A DNA stretch of 64,000 bases from Streptomyces calvus (GTDB lineage: Bacteria > Actinomycetota > Actinomycetes > Streptomycetales > Streptomycetaceae). The translations under genes were made by a program, and so were the position numbers. A model generated the notes under the pieces. It did no database searches. It was not told where the DNA came from and saw only the letters and a program-made list of their open reading frames with translations. Position 1 is the first letter of the stretch, and the number at the start of each line of letters is the position of its first letter. Shown here one piece after another: positions 32,508-40,835 of this stretch. Where the stretch lies: the NCBI RefSeq assembly GCF_006782915.1, contig NZ_VCNP01000056.1, positions 558,001 through 622,000 on the forward strand, written 5' to 3'.

Positions 32508-33553
32508 TGGCATCACCGGCAACCGCGACCGCATTCCTGGCCGCCCTGCGCGCCGAGGGCCTGGACGTCGTCGAGGTCGGCGACTGGCGCCACCACAACC
32601 GCAACCACAAGGGCCCCTGGGGGCCGGTGCACGGCGTCATGATCCACCACACGGTCACCCAGGGCAGCGCCCGCACCGTGGAGATCTGCCGCACCGGTTA
32701 CGCGAGCCTGCCGGGCCCGCTGTGCCACGGAGTCATCACCAAGGACGGCCGGGTCCACCTCGTGGGCTACGGCCGCGCGAACCACGCGGGCCTGGGCGAC
32801 GACGACGTACTGCGCGCCGTCATCGCCGAGCAGGCCCTGCCGGCGGACAACGAGTCGAACACCGACGGCAACCGGCACTTCTACGGCTTCGAGTGCGAGA
32901 ACCTCGGCGACGGCGAAGACCCCTGGCCGTCAGCGCAGTTGGACGCGATCGAGCGCGCGGCCGCCGCCGTGTGCCGCGTGCACGACTGGAACGAGCGGTC
33001 CGTGATCGGGCACCTGGAGTGGCAGCCCGGCAAAGTCGACCCGCGCGGCTTCACCATGGCGTCGATGCGGGCCCGCGTCGCCGAACGCCTCACCCACCCC
33101 GCCGGATGGAACCGGGACGACCAGGAGGACGACCCCATGCCCCAGTACGTCAATCTCGGCACCGCCCGAGCGTTCACCCTCAACCCGGGCGCCTGGGATT
33201 CGCTCGAGTTCACGAGGGAGTGGACGGACGAGACCGGCGACCACGCGACCGACGGCACCGTGTGGGCGCGCGGCGCCTGCCGCTTCACCGGATCGGTCAG
33301 CCTGCGTATCGACGGACTGCCGGCCGGCGCCGTGGTGCAGGTGAGGATGAGCGAGTACGAGGGCTCCGAGCACCGCGCGGACCACCCGATCCACGAGATC
33401 CACGGCTCCGAGGGCGACTCCTTCGCCGTGGTGCCGGTGACCAAGCGGCTCGCCTCCGGCCGCAACATGCGCATCCGGTTGCTGAACCTCGCCGACGTCC
33501 CGGTCACCGTCGACAGCGCGGTCCTCACCGTGCTCGTGTGGAAGGAGTCCTGA
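32507..33553 (+). CDS. Phage-type N-acetylmuramoyl-L-alanine amidase
   Basis: 348 residues. The Amidase_2 (PGRP/T7 lysozyme-like) domain covers about 22-200: first zinc histidine in MIHHTV (H47/H48), the core HGVITKDGRVHLVGYGRANHAG, and the C-terminal zinc set GHLEWQPGKVDPRG (H169, K176, D178). From about residue 210 a separate beta-rich domain starts (MPQYVNLGTARAFTLNPGAWDSLEF) that resembles phage structural or receptor-type sandwiches. There is no signal peptide, so export would need a holin or lysis. The enzyme cleaves the MurNAc-L-Ala bond of peptidoglycan. No other phage gene is adjacent, so it is a lone endolysin-like gene. Confidence 0.85.
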   Translation: MASPATATAFLAALRAEGLDVVEVGDWRHHNRNHKGPWGPVHGVMIHHTVTQGSARTVEICRTGYASLPGPLCHGVITKDGRVHLVGYGRANHAGLGDDDVLRAVIAEQALPADNESNTDGNRHFYGFECENLGDGEDPWPSAQLDAIERAAAAVCRVHDWNERSVIGHLEWQPGKVDPRGFTMASMRARVAERLTHPAGWNRDDQEDDPMPQYVNLGTARAFTLNPGAWDSLEFTREWTDETGDHATDGTVWARGACRFTGSVSLRIDGLPAGAVVQVRMSEYEGSEHRADHPIHEIHGSEGDSFAVVPVTKRLASGRNMRIRLLNLADVPVTVDSAVLTVLVWKES

Positions 33554-33644
33554 GCCGACCCACATCTCGACGGTGCCGACGGTGCGCAAGGTCGGCGTCG
33601 CCGCCGCGGCGGTCGGAGCGGCGGCTCCGGCCGTCGCCGTGCCG

Positions 33645-33729
33645 GACGGCACACGACCGCCGGGACGGCACACGACTGCCGGGACGGCACACGACCGCCG
33701 GGACGGCACACGACCGCCGGGACGGCACG
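33645..33729. repeat. 19-bp tandem repeat, 4.5 copies
   Basis: GACGGCACACGACCGCCGG repeats four times with one C/T change (ACTG in copy two) plus a partial fifth copy. It lies about 90 bp after the amidase stop. The remaining bases to 34078 hold no recognised gene. Confidence 0.85.
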
Positions 33730-34078
33730 GCTGCCCCGGCCGCCCTCGGTATCCTCCGCGTCACCCGGGCGGCGCCGAACCCGCGAGCCCCAGGGACGAG
33801 GCCGGGACCCGGGCCGGCGCTGCGGGACCAGGTTTTGTTCACGAGCGGCACAAAGTGGGGCTTCGGCAGACGTCCGGTCAGGGACGAGAGACCTCGGACG
33901 GGCTCGGAAGGGGCCGCGGTGGAACTCCGCGCACCTCCGTGCGAGTGGCGTCGTAACCCGTGTGAACGTCCCGGATGGTGGGACCGGACGCCATGACTAA
34001 CGGTGGATCACGCCGGAGAACGGGACCACCGTGCTGACGCGGAGTCAGCCGCCCGGCCTCCAGCGGAAGGACTCTCAA

Positions 34079-34540
34079 ATGCGCTCTGCCCGCATGGTGC
34101 TCGCCACCGCGACGGCCACGGCGGCCCTCGCCATCGCCGCCCCCGCAGCCTACGCCGACCACACGGGCGACGGCGGCCACGACGACTCTTCCTACAGCAA
34201 GGAGCACGACAAGCACGGCAAGCACGACAAGCCGCACGGCGGGATGCACACGGGCGGCGGGGCCCTGACCGCCGCCTCCGAGGAGGACTACGGCTCCTCC
34301 AAGGACCCCAAGTACGACCCCGAGACCTACAAGGACAAGGGCGACTCCGACAGCGAGGAGTCCTGGAGCGGCAAGCAGGACAAGGAGTGGAAGCACGAGA
34401 AGCCGCGCGGCGGGATGCACACCGGCGGCGGCGGTCTGGCCGACTCCGATGTCACCGCGGGCGGCCTGGCGGCACTCGCGGTCCTCGGCACCGGCGCCTA
34501 CGCGCTGCGCCGCAAGAAGGCCTCCGGGGACATGGCCTGA
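34079..34540 (+). CDS. Cell-surface protein, likely class F sortase substrate
   Basis: 153 residues: signal peptide MRSARMVLATATATAALAIAAPAAYA, a hydrophilic middle rich in Lys/Asp/His/Gly, and a C-terminal hydrophobic helix (TAGGLAALAVLGTGAYAL) followed by RRKKASG, the layout of a sortase-sorted protein. A duplicated motif GGMHTGGG occurs at about 50-60 and again just before the membrane segment, where a sorting signal is expected; no canonical LPXTG or LAXTG is seen. The sortase gene follows 117 bp downstream. AAGGA precedes the ATG. Confidence 0.75.
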   Translation: MRSARMVLATATATAALAIAAPAAYADHTGDGGHDDSSYSKEHDKHGKHDKPHGGMHTGGGALTAASEEDYGSSKDPKYDPETYKDKGDSDSEESWSGKQDKEWKHEKPRGGMHTGGGGLADSDVTAGGLAALAVLGTGAYALRRKKASGDMA

Positions 34541-34657
34541 GCCGTGCCCGGCGCCATACCGGCCGGGGCCGTCGTACGCCCTCGCGCGTGACGACGGCCC
34601 CGCCCGCTCCGCCACCCGCCGTACCCGCTGCCGCACCCGAATGAGGTGGTTCCCCCG

Positions 34658-35380
34658 ATGGCAGCCAGCCCCCCTTCCCCTCCCGAGACCGACCCGGCTT
34701 CCCCTCCCGAGACCGACCCGGCGTCGCCGACGAGGCGGAGACTGCGTGCCGTGATGACGGCCGTCTTCTGGAGCGGGGTCGGCCTGGTGCTGGCCACCAC
34801 GCTGCTGGGCGGCACCGGACAGTCCTCCGACGACGCCCACGCGCCGCAGGCCCCCGCCGCGGTGTCCGCATCGCCGTCCGACCCCGCCGCCGGCGGCCCG
34901 ACCGCGGGCGAGACGGCGACCCGCCGGCTGCCACGGTCCGAGCCGACCCGGCTGCTCATCCCCGCCATCGACGTCGACGCCCCCTTCACCGACCTCGACC
35001 TCAACGGCAAGGGCCAGCTCGAGGCCCCGCCACCGCACAACACCAACCTGGTCGGCTGGTACGCCAAGGGCGTCTCCCCGGGCGAACCCGGCACGTCGAT
35101 CATCGCCGGGCACGTGGACACCACGACCTCCCCGGCGGTCTTCGCACGCCTGGGCGAGCTGGAGAAGGGCGACCGCTTCCGGGTGCTGCGCGCCGACGGC
35201 AGCAAGGCAACGTTCGTGGTCGACGAGACGGAATCCTTCGACAAGGACGACTTCCCCGACGACCGGGTGTACGCCGACACCCCCGACGCCCAGGTCCGGC
35301 TGATCACCTGCGCGGGGGAGTACGACCGGGACGCCCGGGACTACACCGAGAACCTGGTGGTCTTCGCCCACCTCGTGTGA
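34658..35380 (+). CDS. Class F sortase
   Basis: 240 residues: a proline-rich cytoplasmic head with a duplicated SPPETDPA octapeptide, one transmembrane helix (about 33-50), an extracellular Ala/Pro stalk and the sortase barrel. Catalytic residues are H152 in IAGHVDT, C218 in RLITCAGEYD and an arginine (R224 or R227) in DRDARDYTEN. TC-A/G-G-E/x-FD-type motifs mark class F. It would cleave and anchor the preceding membrane protein. GAGGTGG lies 8 nt before ATG 34658; GTG 34646 overlaps that site and was rejected. Confidence 0.92.
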   Translation: MAASPPSPPETDPASPPETDPASPTRRRLRAVMTAVFWSGVGLVLATTLLGGTGQSSDDAHAPQAPAAVSASPSDPAAGGPTAGETATRRLPRSEPTRLLIPAIDVDAPFTDLDLNGKGQLEAPPPHNTNLVGWYAKGVSPGEPGTSIIAGHVDTTTSPAVFARLGELEKGDRFRVLRADGSKATFVVDETESFDKDDFPDDRVYADTPDAQVRLITCAGEYDRDARDYTENLVVFAHLV

Positions 35381-35392
35381 ACCGGCCGATCG

Positions 35393-35426
35393 GCTGCCCG
35401 GGAGGGGGAGGGACCTCCCGGGCAGC
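35393..35426. terminator. Bidirectional terminator between sortase and mannanase
   Basis: Perfect 13-bp stem GCTGCCCGGGAGG / CCTCCCGGGCAGC with an 8-nt loop, placed 12 bp after the sortase stop and 7 bp before the mannanase stop. Confidence 0.85.
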
Positions 35427-35432
35427 GGTCCG

Positions 35433-37076
35433 TCAGGCCACGGAGCACTCCGCGCCGTTCAGGCTGAACACCGTCGGGCTGGGATTGGAACCGGACCGGG
35501 TGCCCGTGAAGCCGAGGGTGACCGAACCGGACGCCGGAATCGCCGCCGTGTACGCGGCGGAGGTGACGGTGACCTCCGCACCGCTCTGGGCCGGCGTACC
35601 GCCCCACATGGCGGTGATGCGCTGCCCGGCGGGGAACGTCCAGCGCAGCGTCCACCCGTTCACCGCCGAACCGCCGGTGTTGCGGACCGTGACCTCGCCC
35701 TGGAAGCCGCCCGGCCACTCGCCCGTCACCCGGTAGCCCACCGCGCAGGCGCCCGTGGTGCCGCCCGAGGACGTGGTGACGGTCACCGTGGCGGAGCGCT
35801 GCGAGCGGTTGCCGGCCGCGTCCCGGGCGTACACGGCGAACGTGTAGGAAGTGTTCGCCGCGAGGCCGGTGACGGTGGCGGTGGTACCGGTCGTCGTGGT
35901 GGCCACGGACTCCGTGCCCCCGCTGATCCGCACCACGTCGTAGCCCGTGACACCCACCGCGTCGGTGGCGGCGCCCCAGCTAAGGGCGACCGACGACGCG
36001 GTCACCGACGAGGCGGTGGGCGCGGTCGGGGCGGTCGGCGCCGTGGTGTCGCCGCCGGAGGCGGAACCGTAGACGGCGGCCTCCTCGGACGTGGCGGCGA
36101 TGCCGTTGGCACCGTTGAAGAGACGCTCGCCCCAGCTCGTCAGCCGGTTCGGGTCGAAGTTCGTGACCATGTCGAGGTACTCGACCCCGCCGCCGTTCCC
36201 GCTCCACGACCAGCCGAGGTAGCCGAGGCGGAGCTGCTGGGCGACCGCCAGGATGGTGTCCTCGTCCGGGTTGCCGTCGGAGTGGTCGTGACCGAACTCG
36301 CCCACCACGATGGGAAGTTTCGCGGCGACGAAGCGGCCCAGGTAGTCGCTGATCTCGGCAGCGGTGTCGAAGACGCCGTACATGTGGATGGAGAACACGG
36401 TGTTGGCGTCCGGGTCGGCGGCGAACACCGAGGCCGCGTTGTCGCGCATGGTGAACGCCCAGTCCTGGCCCCAGTTGGGTGCGTCGACCATCAGGGTGTG
36501 GTCGAACCCGGCGCCGCGCAGCTTCTGGATGGCCGCCTTGGTGTCGGCGGTCCAGTTGGTGTAGTTGGTGTTGCCGTACGGCTCATTGCCGATGTTGACG
36601 ATGACGTAGTCCTCCTGGCCGGCCAGGGCGCTTCGGACACTGATCCAGTAGTCGGCGGCGCGGGAGAGCGTCGTCGCTCCGCTCTGCTCGCCGTAACCGG
36701 TGGTGTCGTGCACCTCCAGGACGCAGATCAGCCGGTTCTGCTTGCACTGCGCGACGACGTTCGCCACGTCGGAGGCGTCGTTGCGGGTCCACCGGTCGCC
36801 GTTGGAGAGCACCACGCGCACGGTGTTGGCGCCCTTGGCCTTGATGTGCGCCAGCGAGTCGATCCGGTCGGCATACCAGGTGTGCGCGTGGTTGACGCCG
36901 CGCATCACGAAGTCGTTCCCGGACGCCTCGAGCAGCCGGCCGTTGACGACGCGGAAACCGGTGGGCGCCGCGTGGGCCGGCGTCGTGAAGGCGACGAGCG
37001 GCAGGAGGAGTCCGAGCAGGGCGGCGACGAGGCCGACCACCCGGGGCAAGTGAAGTGGATGTTCACGGAATCTCAT
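35433..37076 (-). CDS. Secreted GH5 beta-mannanase with FN3 and CBM2 domains
   Basis: 547 residues. Signal peptide ends near AHAAP (about 37). The GH5 catalytic domain (38-335) starts GFRVVNGRLLEASGNDFVMRG-like and has the acid/base E165 in VNIGNEPYG and nucleophile E260 in VVGEFG; its order of segments (HAHTWY, EVHDTTGYGE, VDAPNWGQDW) matches, from memory, Streptomyces mannanases of subfamily 8. A fibronectin type III module follows (about 347-432), then a family 2 cellulose-binding domain (CAVGYRVTGEWPGGFQGEV to the C-terminus) that would tether the enzyme to plant cell wall. GGAG precedes the ATG. Confidence 0.92.
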   Translation of the reverse strand: MRFREHPLHLPRVVGLVAALLGLLLPLVAFTTPAHAAPTGFRVVNGRLLEASGNDFVMRGVNHAHTWYADRIDSLAHIKAKGANTVRVVLSNGDRWTRNDASDVANVVAQCKQNRLICVLEVHDTTGYGEQSGATTLSRAADYWISVRSALAGQEDYVIVNIGNEPYGNTNYTNWTADTKAAIQKLRGAGFDHTLMVDAPNWGQDWAFTMRDNAASVFAADPDANTVFSIHMYGVFDTAAEISDYLGRFVAAKLPIVVGEFGHDHSDGNPDEDTILAVAQQLRLGYLGWSWSGNGGGVEYLDMVTNFDPNRLTSWGERLFNGANGIAATSEEAAVYGSASGGDTTAPTAPTAPTASSVTASSVALSWGAATDAVGVTGYDVVRISGGTESVATTTTGTTATVTGLAANTSYTFAVYARDAAGNRSQRSATVTVTTSSGGTTGACAVGYRVTGEWPGGFQGEVTVRNTGGSAVNGWTLRWTFPAGQRITAMWGGTPAQSGAEVTVTSAAYTAAIPASGSVTLGFTGTRSGSNPSPTVFSLNGAECSVA

Positions 37077-37160
37077 GGCGGCTCCAGTGGGTGGAGGGGG
37101 AGTTGGTTGTCGCGGTGGTCGGTGTTGGTTGCGGTGCTGGGTGCTGGGTGGTCGGCGCTC

Positions 37161-37510
37161 GGTGGTCGGTGGTCGGTGGTCGGTGGTCGGTGGTCGGGTG
37201 AAGGTGACGTGCGGCGTGGCGCTGTGTGATGCGGTGCTACGTGGCCGAGTTCTGTGTGGCGTGGTTGGTGTGAGGGTGGGGCGGTGTGGGGGTGGGGCGG
37301 GGTGGTTGTGATGCGGTGCTGTGGCGACCGGCGCTGTGTGGCGTCGTGCTGTGTGGTCCGGCCCTGTGTGCGGTCGTGCGGTCCAGTTCCGCCCTGTCTG
37401 CTGTCGTGCGGTGCAGTGCGGCCCTGCGTGCGGCCGCGTGGTCCGGTCCGGCCCTGTCGTGCGGTCGTGCGGTCGTGCGGTCCGGCCCTGTGTGGTGTCG
37501 TGCGGTGTGG
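37161..37510. repeat. Two minisatellites between mannanase and esterase genes
   Basis: Five exact GGTGGTC heptamers (37161-37195), then from about 37330 to 37510 some five degenerate 30-45 bp units with the core CCGGCCCTGTGTG and GTCGTGCGGTC. The array lies directly after the esterase stop (minus strand) and fills the 438-bp gap. No CebR-type box or clear promoter for the mannanase was found in it. Confidence 0.75.
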
Positions 37511-37514
37511 TCCG

Positions 37515-38627
37515 TCAGGAGGCCGGTGTGGCCGTGCAGGTGACGGTCGCGGACGGAGTGCCGGCGGTCGCGGGGGTGCTGGCGATGAGGCCGAAGGTGG
37601 CGCTCGCACCGGGTGCGAGGGCGCCGTTCCAGCCGGCGTCGGTGACGGTGGCGGTGCCGTCGGCGGTGGCGCCGAGGGTGCCGTTCCAGACCTGGGTGAC
37701 GCGGGCACCGTCGGACGGCGTGATCCGCACCGTCCAGCCGGAGACGGGGGCGGCGGAGGCGTTGCGCACCGTCACCTCGGCCTGGTAGCCGCCCTGCCAG
37801 CCGTTGACGGCCCGGAAGGACGCGGTGCAGACGGAGCCCGGGTCACCGGGGTCGCCCGGGTCGCCCGGATCCTCGGGATCGCCCGGTACGCCTTCCGTCA
37901 GCACCGCGTCCAGGGCCGGGAACCAGCGGGCGGCGATCTTCTCGTTGCCCGCGGCGTTCGGATGCACGCCGTCGTAGGTGTCGGTGGCCGTGTCGAAGCC
38001 GGTCCACTGGTCGACCACCGTCACCGGGGAGCGGCTGGTGGTCGTCGTCGCGGCCCACGCGGGGATGCGGGCGTTGAGGTCGGCCACGCGCTGTGCGCAG
38101 GCGGCGCAGGTGCTGGGGTTCATGGGGATGATCTGGGCGACCAGGACCCGCATGTTCGGGTCGGACTCCCGCATCTGCGTCACCAGCCGGGTGTAGGCGG
38201 CGAGGATGCGATCGGGAGAGATGCCGCTCCACACGTCGTTCGTGCCGAAGTGCATGACAACGATGTCCGGCTGGCCGGCCGCCAGCCGTGCCGGAAGCAG
38301 GTTCTGGTCGGCGACGTTGGTGACCAGCTCGCCGCCGTGTCCTTCGTTGTCCCCGTCGTGTTCCACGCCGCAGCCCTGTGCGGGCAGGGTGCCGACGAAG
38401 TCGATGTCCGTGTGTCCGGCGTCCAGCAGCCGGTTCCACAGCAGGGCCCGCCAGCAGCCCGGAGAGCCGGTGATGGAGTCACCCAGCGGCATGATGCGCA
38501 CGGGTGCGGTCGCCGCCGGTGCGGCGGTCGCGTCCGGCGCGAAGGTCACGCCGAGCGGGAGGAGCAGGGCGGCCAGCAGGCCGAGGAGCGGAACGGTGCG
38601 TAAGCGGAGAAGGCGGGTGCCGCGCAT
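37515..38627 (-). CDS. Secreted SGNH/GDSL esterase with CBM2
   Basis: 370 residues. Signal peptide with a long hydrophobic core (MRGTRLLRLRTVPLLGLLAA...) ends near residue 36. The SGNH domain has block I GDSITG (S51 nucleophile), block III GTND in MHFGTNDVW and block V DGVHP; sequence style is that of carbohydrate esterase family 3 (acetylxylan esterase). A DPGDPGDPGDPG linker joins a family 2 cellulose-binding domain (CTASFRAVNGWQGGYQAEV). It would deacetylate plant polysaccharides. GGAAGGG precedes ATG 38627. The CebR-type box upstream suggests induction by cello-oligosaccharides. Confidence 0.9.
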   Translation of the reverse strand: MRGTRLLRLRTVPLLGLLAALLLPLGVTFAPDATAAPAATAPVRIMPLGDSITGSPGCWRALLWNRLLDAGHTDIDFVGTLPAQGCGVEHDGDNEGHGGELVTNVADQNLLPARLAAGQPDIVVMHFGTNDVWSGISPDRILAAYTRLVTQMRESDPNMRVLVAQIIPMNPSTCAACAQRVADLNARIPAWAATTTTSRSPVTVVDQWTGFDTATDTYDGVHPNAAGNEKIAARWFPALDAVLTEGVPGDPEDPGDPGDPGDPGSVCTASFRAVNGWQGGYQAEVTVRNASAAPVSGWTVRITPSDGARVTQVWNGTLGATADGTATVTDAGWNGALAPGASATFGLIASTPATAGTPSATVTCTATPAS

Positions 38628-38650
38628 GGTTGTCCCTTCCCTGGAGGAGG

Positions 38651-38664
38651 TGGGAGCGCTCCCA
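38651..38664. promoter_or_regulatory. CebR box TGGGAGCGCTCCCA
   Basis: A perfect 14-bp palindrome identical to the consensus operator of the cellobiose/cellotriose-responsive LacI-family repressor CebR known in Streptomyces, 24 bp before the esterase start. The -10/-35 are not clear, but TTGACGCGTCAA at 38691-38702 (also palindromic) offers a -35. Confidence 0.85.
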
Positions 38665-38747
38665 TGCCGGACATCAAGCCACTGTTGTCTTTGACGCGTC
38701 AAGGGGTGGGACGGGAATCCGGCCGGGCGCCGTACCGCCGGTACGCC

Positions 38748-38781
38748 GTCGGGGCGCGGCACCGGTGTGCCGCGCCCCGAC
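38748..38781 (-). terminator. Terminator of the tct operon
   Basis: Perfect 15-bp stem GTCGGGGCGCGGCAC / GTGCCGCGCCCCGAC with a CGGT loop, 20 bp after the tctA stop. Confidence 0.85.
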
Positions 38782-38800
38782 AGGCGAATCGCGCGTTCGA

Positions 38801-40294
38801 TCAGGTCCGGGCGCCCTTGCGGGGCAGCGCCCTGCGCACCAGGGGCCACGCGAGGAGCAGCACGACGACCGCGTAGACGATCACCGAGAACGGCGTGTCG
38901 ACCAGGCCCGTGACGCTGCCGTCGCTGATCTGCAGGGCGCGGCGGAGCTGCTGTTCGGCGGCCGGGCCGAGGATGACCCCGATGACGGCCGGCAGCACCG
39001 GCAGTCCGTAACGCCGCATGCCGAAACCGATCAGACCGATGATCAGCAGGATCACCAGGTCGATCACCTCACCGCCGACCGCGTACGCGCCCACCGCCGC
39101 GAAGAACAGGATCCCGGCGTACAGGTACGGCCGCGGGATGCGCAGCAGCTTCGCCCACACCGGAGCCAGCGGCAGGTTCAGCGCGAGCAGCAGCACCATG
39201 CCGACGAACAGCGAGGCGATCAGGCCCCACACCAGCTCGGGTTCGCGCTCGAAGAGCAGCGGGCCGGGCTGGATGCCGTACTGCTGGAACGCGGCCAGCA
39301 TCACCGCCGCGACCGCCGTGGTCGGCAGGCCGAGCGTCAGCATCGACACCAGCGTGCCCGCCGCCGACGCCGACGCGGCCGACTCCGGACCCGCGACGCC
39401 CTCAATGGCGCCCTTGCCCCACTCGTCCTTGTGCTTCGACAGCCGCTTCTCCGTCACGTACGACAGGAACGTCGGGATCTCCGCCCCGCCCGCCGGGATC
39501 GCGCCGAACGGGAAGCCGATGAACGGGCCGCGCGCCCAGGACTTCCAGGTGCGCTTCAGATCGCCGCGGCCCAGCCACGGCCGGCCCACCGGGATCGGCT
39601 CCGCCGGCCTGCGCCGCAGGTGCGCCGCCACCCACAGCGCCTCGCCGATGGCGAACAGACCCACCGCGACGATCACCACGTCGATGCCGTCGGCGAGTTG
39701 CAGCGAACCGAACGTCAGCCGCTGCTGGCCGGTCATCTGGTCCAGGCCCACCAGGCCGATCGTCAGGCCGATCAGCAGCGAGGCCATGCCCCGGATCCGC
39801 GACGAACCGAGCACCGACGTCACCGCGATGAACGCCAGCACCATGATGGCGAAGTAGTCCGGCGCGCCGATGTCCACCGCCAGGTCGGCCACCGTCGGTG
39901 CCAGCGCCACCAGCAGGATCGTGCCGACCATGCCGCCCGCGAAGTGCCCGACGGCGGCCGCCGCGAGCGCCTGGGCGCCGCGCCCCGACTTGGCCATGGG
40001 GTTGCCCTCCATGGCCGCGACCACGGCGGCGCTCTCACCGGGCGTGTTCAGCAGGATGGAGGTGGTCGAACCGCCGAACATCGCGCCGTAGTAGATGCCG
40101 GCGAACATGATGAACGCGCCGACCGGGTCGAGCCCGTACGTCACCGGCAGCAGCAGCGCCACCGCCATGGCCGGGCCGATGCCCGGCAGGACACCGATCG
40201 CCGTGCCGAGCAGCACGCCCACGGCGGCCCACAGCAGGTTGAGCGGAGTCAGGGCCGTACCGAAGCCGTCCATGAGGGAGTTGAGGGCGTTCAT
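38801..40294 (-). CDS. tctA: Tripartite tricarboxylate transporter, large permease TctA
   Basis: 497 residues, about 11-12 transmembrane helices, with the TctA signatures GVLPGIGPAMAVALLLPVTYGLDPVGAFIMFAGIYYGAMFGGSTTSILLNTPGE near the N-terminus and GIPAGGAEIPTFLSYVTEKRL in the middle (both abbreviated from longer conserved blocks). With TctB and the binding protein TctC it imports tricarboxylates or related organic acids using the proton or sodium gradient. It is the last gene of tctCBA, one base after the tctB stop, and ends in a strong hairpin. Confidence 0.94.
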   Translation of the reverse strand: MNALNSLMDGFGTALTPLNLLWAAVGVLLGTAIGVLPGIGPAMAVALLLPVTYGLDPVGAFIMFAGIYYGAMFGGSTTSILLNTPGESAAVVAAMEGNPMAKSGRGAQALAAAAVGHFAGGMVGTILLVALAPTVADLAVDIGAPDYFAIMVLAFIAVTSVLGSSRIRGMASLLIGLTIGLVGLDQMTGQQRLTFGSLQLADGIDVVIVAVGLFAIGEALWVAAHLRRRPAEPIPVGRPWLGRGDLKRTWKSWARGPFIGFPFGAIPAGGAEIPTFLSYVTEKRLSKHKDEWGKGAIEGVAGPESAASASAAGTLVSMLTLGLPTTAVAAVMLAAFQQYGIQPGPLLFEREPELVWGLIASLFVGMVLLLALNLPLAPVWAKLLRIPRPYLYAGILFFAAVGAYAVGGEVIDLVILLIIGLIGFGMRRYGLPVLPAVIGVILGPAAEQQLRRALQISDGSVTGLVDTPFSVIVYAVVVLLLAWPLVRRALPRKGART

Positions 40295-40295
40295 G

Positions 40296-40835
40296 TCACA
40301 GCACTCCCATCAGCGGACCGCCGGGAAGCGGCACTCCGAGCAGGTTGTTGAACACGGCGTAGGTGACGAGGGACAGCACCGCCGCGATGAGCGGATCGCG
40401 GTGGAAGCTGCGGCTGCCGAGCGCGTAGGCCGCGCCCCAGAAGAGCAGCGCGCCCGCCACCGGGAAGCCGAGCGGCTCGATCAGCACGGCCGCGCCGAGG
40501 AACACCCCCGTCAGCAGCAGCACCGTGCGCCAGTCGGCGGGTTCGGACAGATCGACGTCCTCGCCGGACTCGGCCTGGCCCCGGCCGCCGCGCAGCACGT
40601 CGACCGCGAGCAACGCGGCCACGACGAGCAGGCCGGCGCCGACGACGACCGGCACGGTCTTCGGGCCGACGGGCCCGCGCTGGGCGATGTCGACGTCCAT
40701 GGTGAGCGCGTCGGTCAGCACCAGCACGCCGAGAGCCAGCAGCAGGACGCAGACGCCGAGTTCGGAGTGGTCGCGCAGCCAGGAGCGCCGCGCGGGCGCG
40801 GGCGCCGCAGTGGTGTCGGTGGTCGGGGTCGTCAC
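40296..40835 (-). CDS. tctB: Tripartite tricarboxylate transporter, small permease TctB
   Basis: 179 residues, four hydrophobic segments (about 25-45, 62-80, 104-140 split in two, and 148-168) after a hydrophilic Thr/Ala/Pro head. The motif RGPVGPKTVPVVVGAGLLVVA and the terminal GVPLPGGPL are TctB-like. It forms the membrane part with TctA. Its GTG start overlaps the tctC stop (GTGA). Confidence 0.9.
   Translation of the reverse strand: MTTPTTDTTAAPAPARRSWLRDHSELGVCVLLLALGVLVLTDALTMDVDIAQRGPVGPKTVPVVVGAGLLVVAALLAVDVLRGGRGQAESGEDVDLSEPADWRTVLLLTGVFLGAAVLIEPLGFPVAGALLFWGAAYALGSRSFHRDPLIAAVLSLVTYAVFNNLLGVPLPGGPLMGVL

Noticed and set aside
31411..33996. Plus-strand frame of about 860 codons across the amidase region
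   Set aside because: The amidase domain is in another frame; this frame is Arg/Pro-rich shadow, although a short stretch near 32110-32220 looks protein-like and is mentioned in the gene-poor entry.
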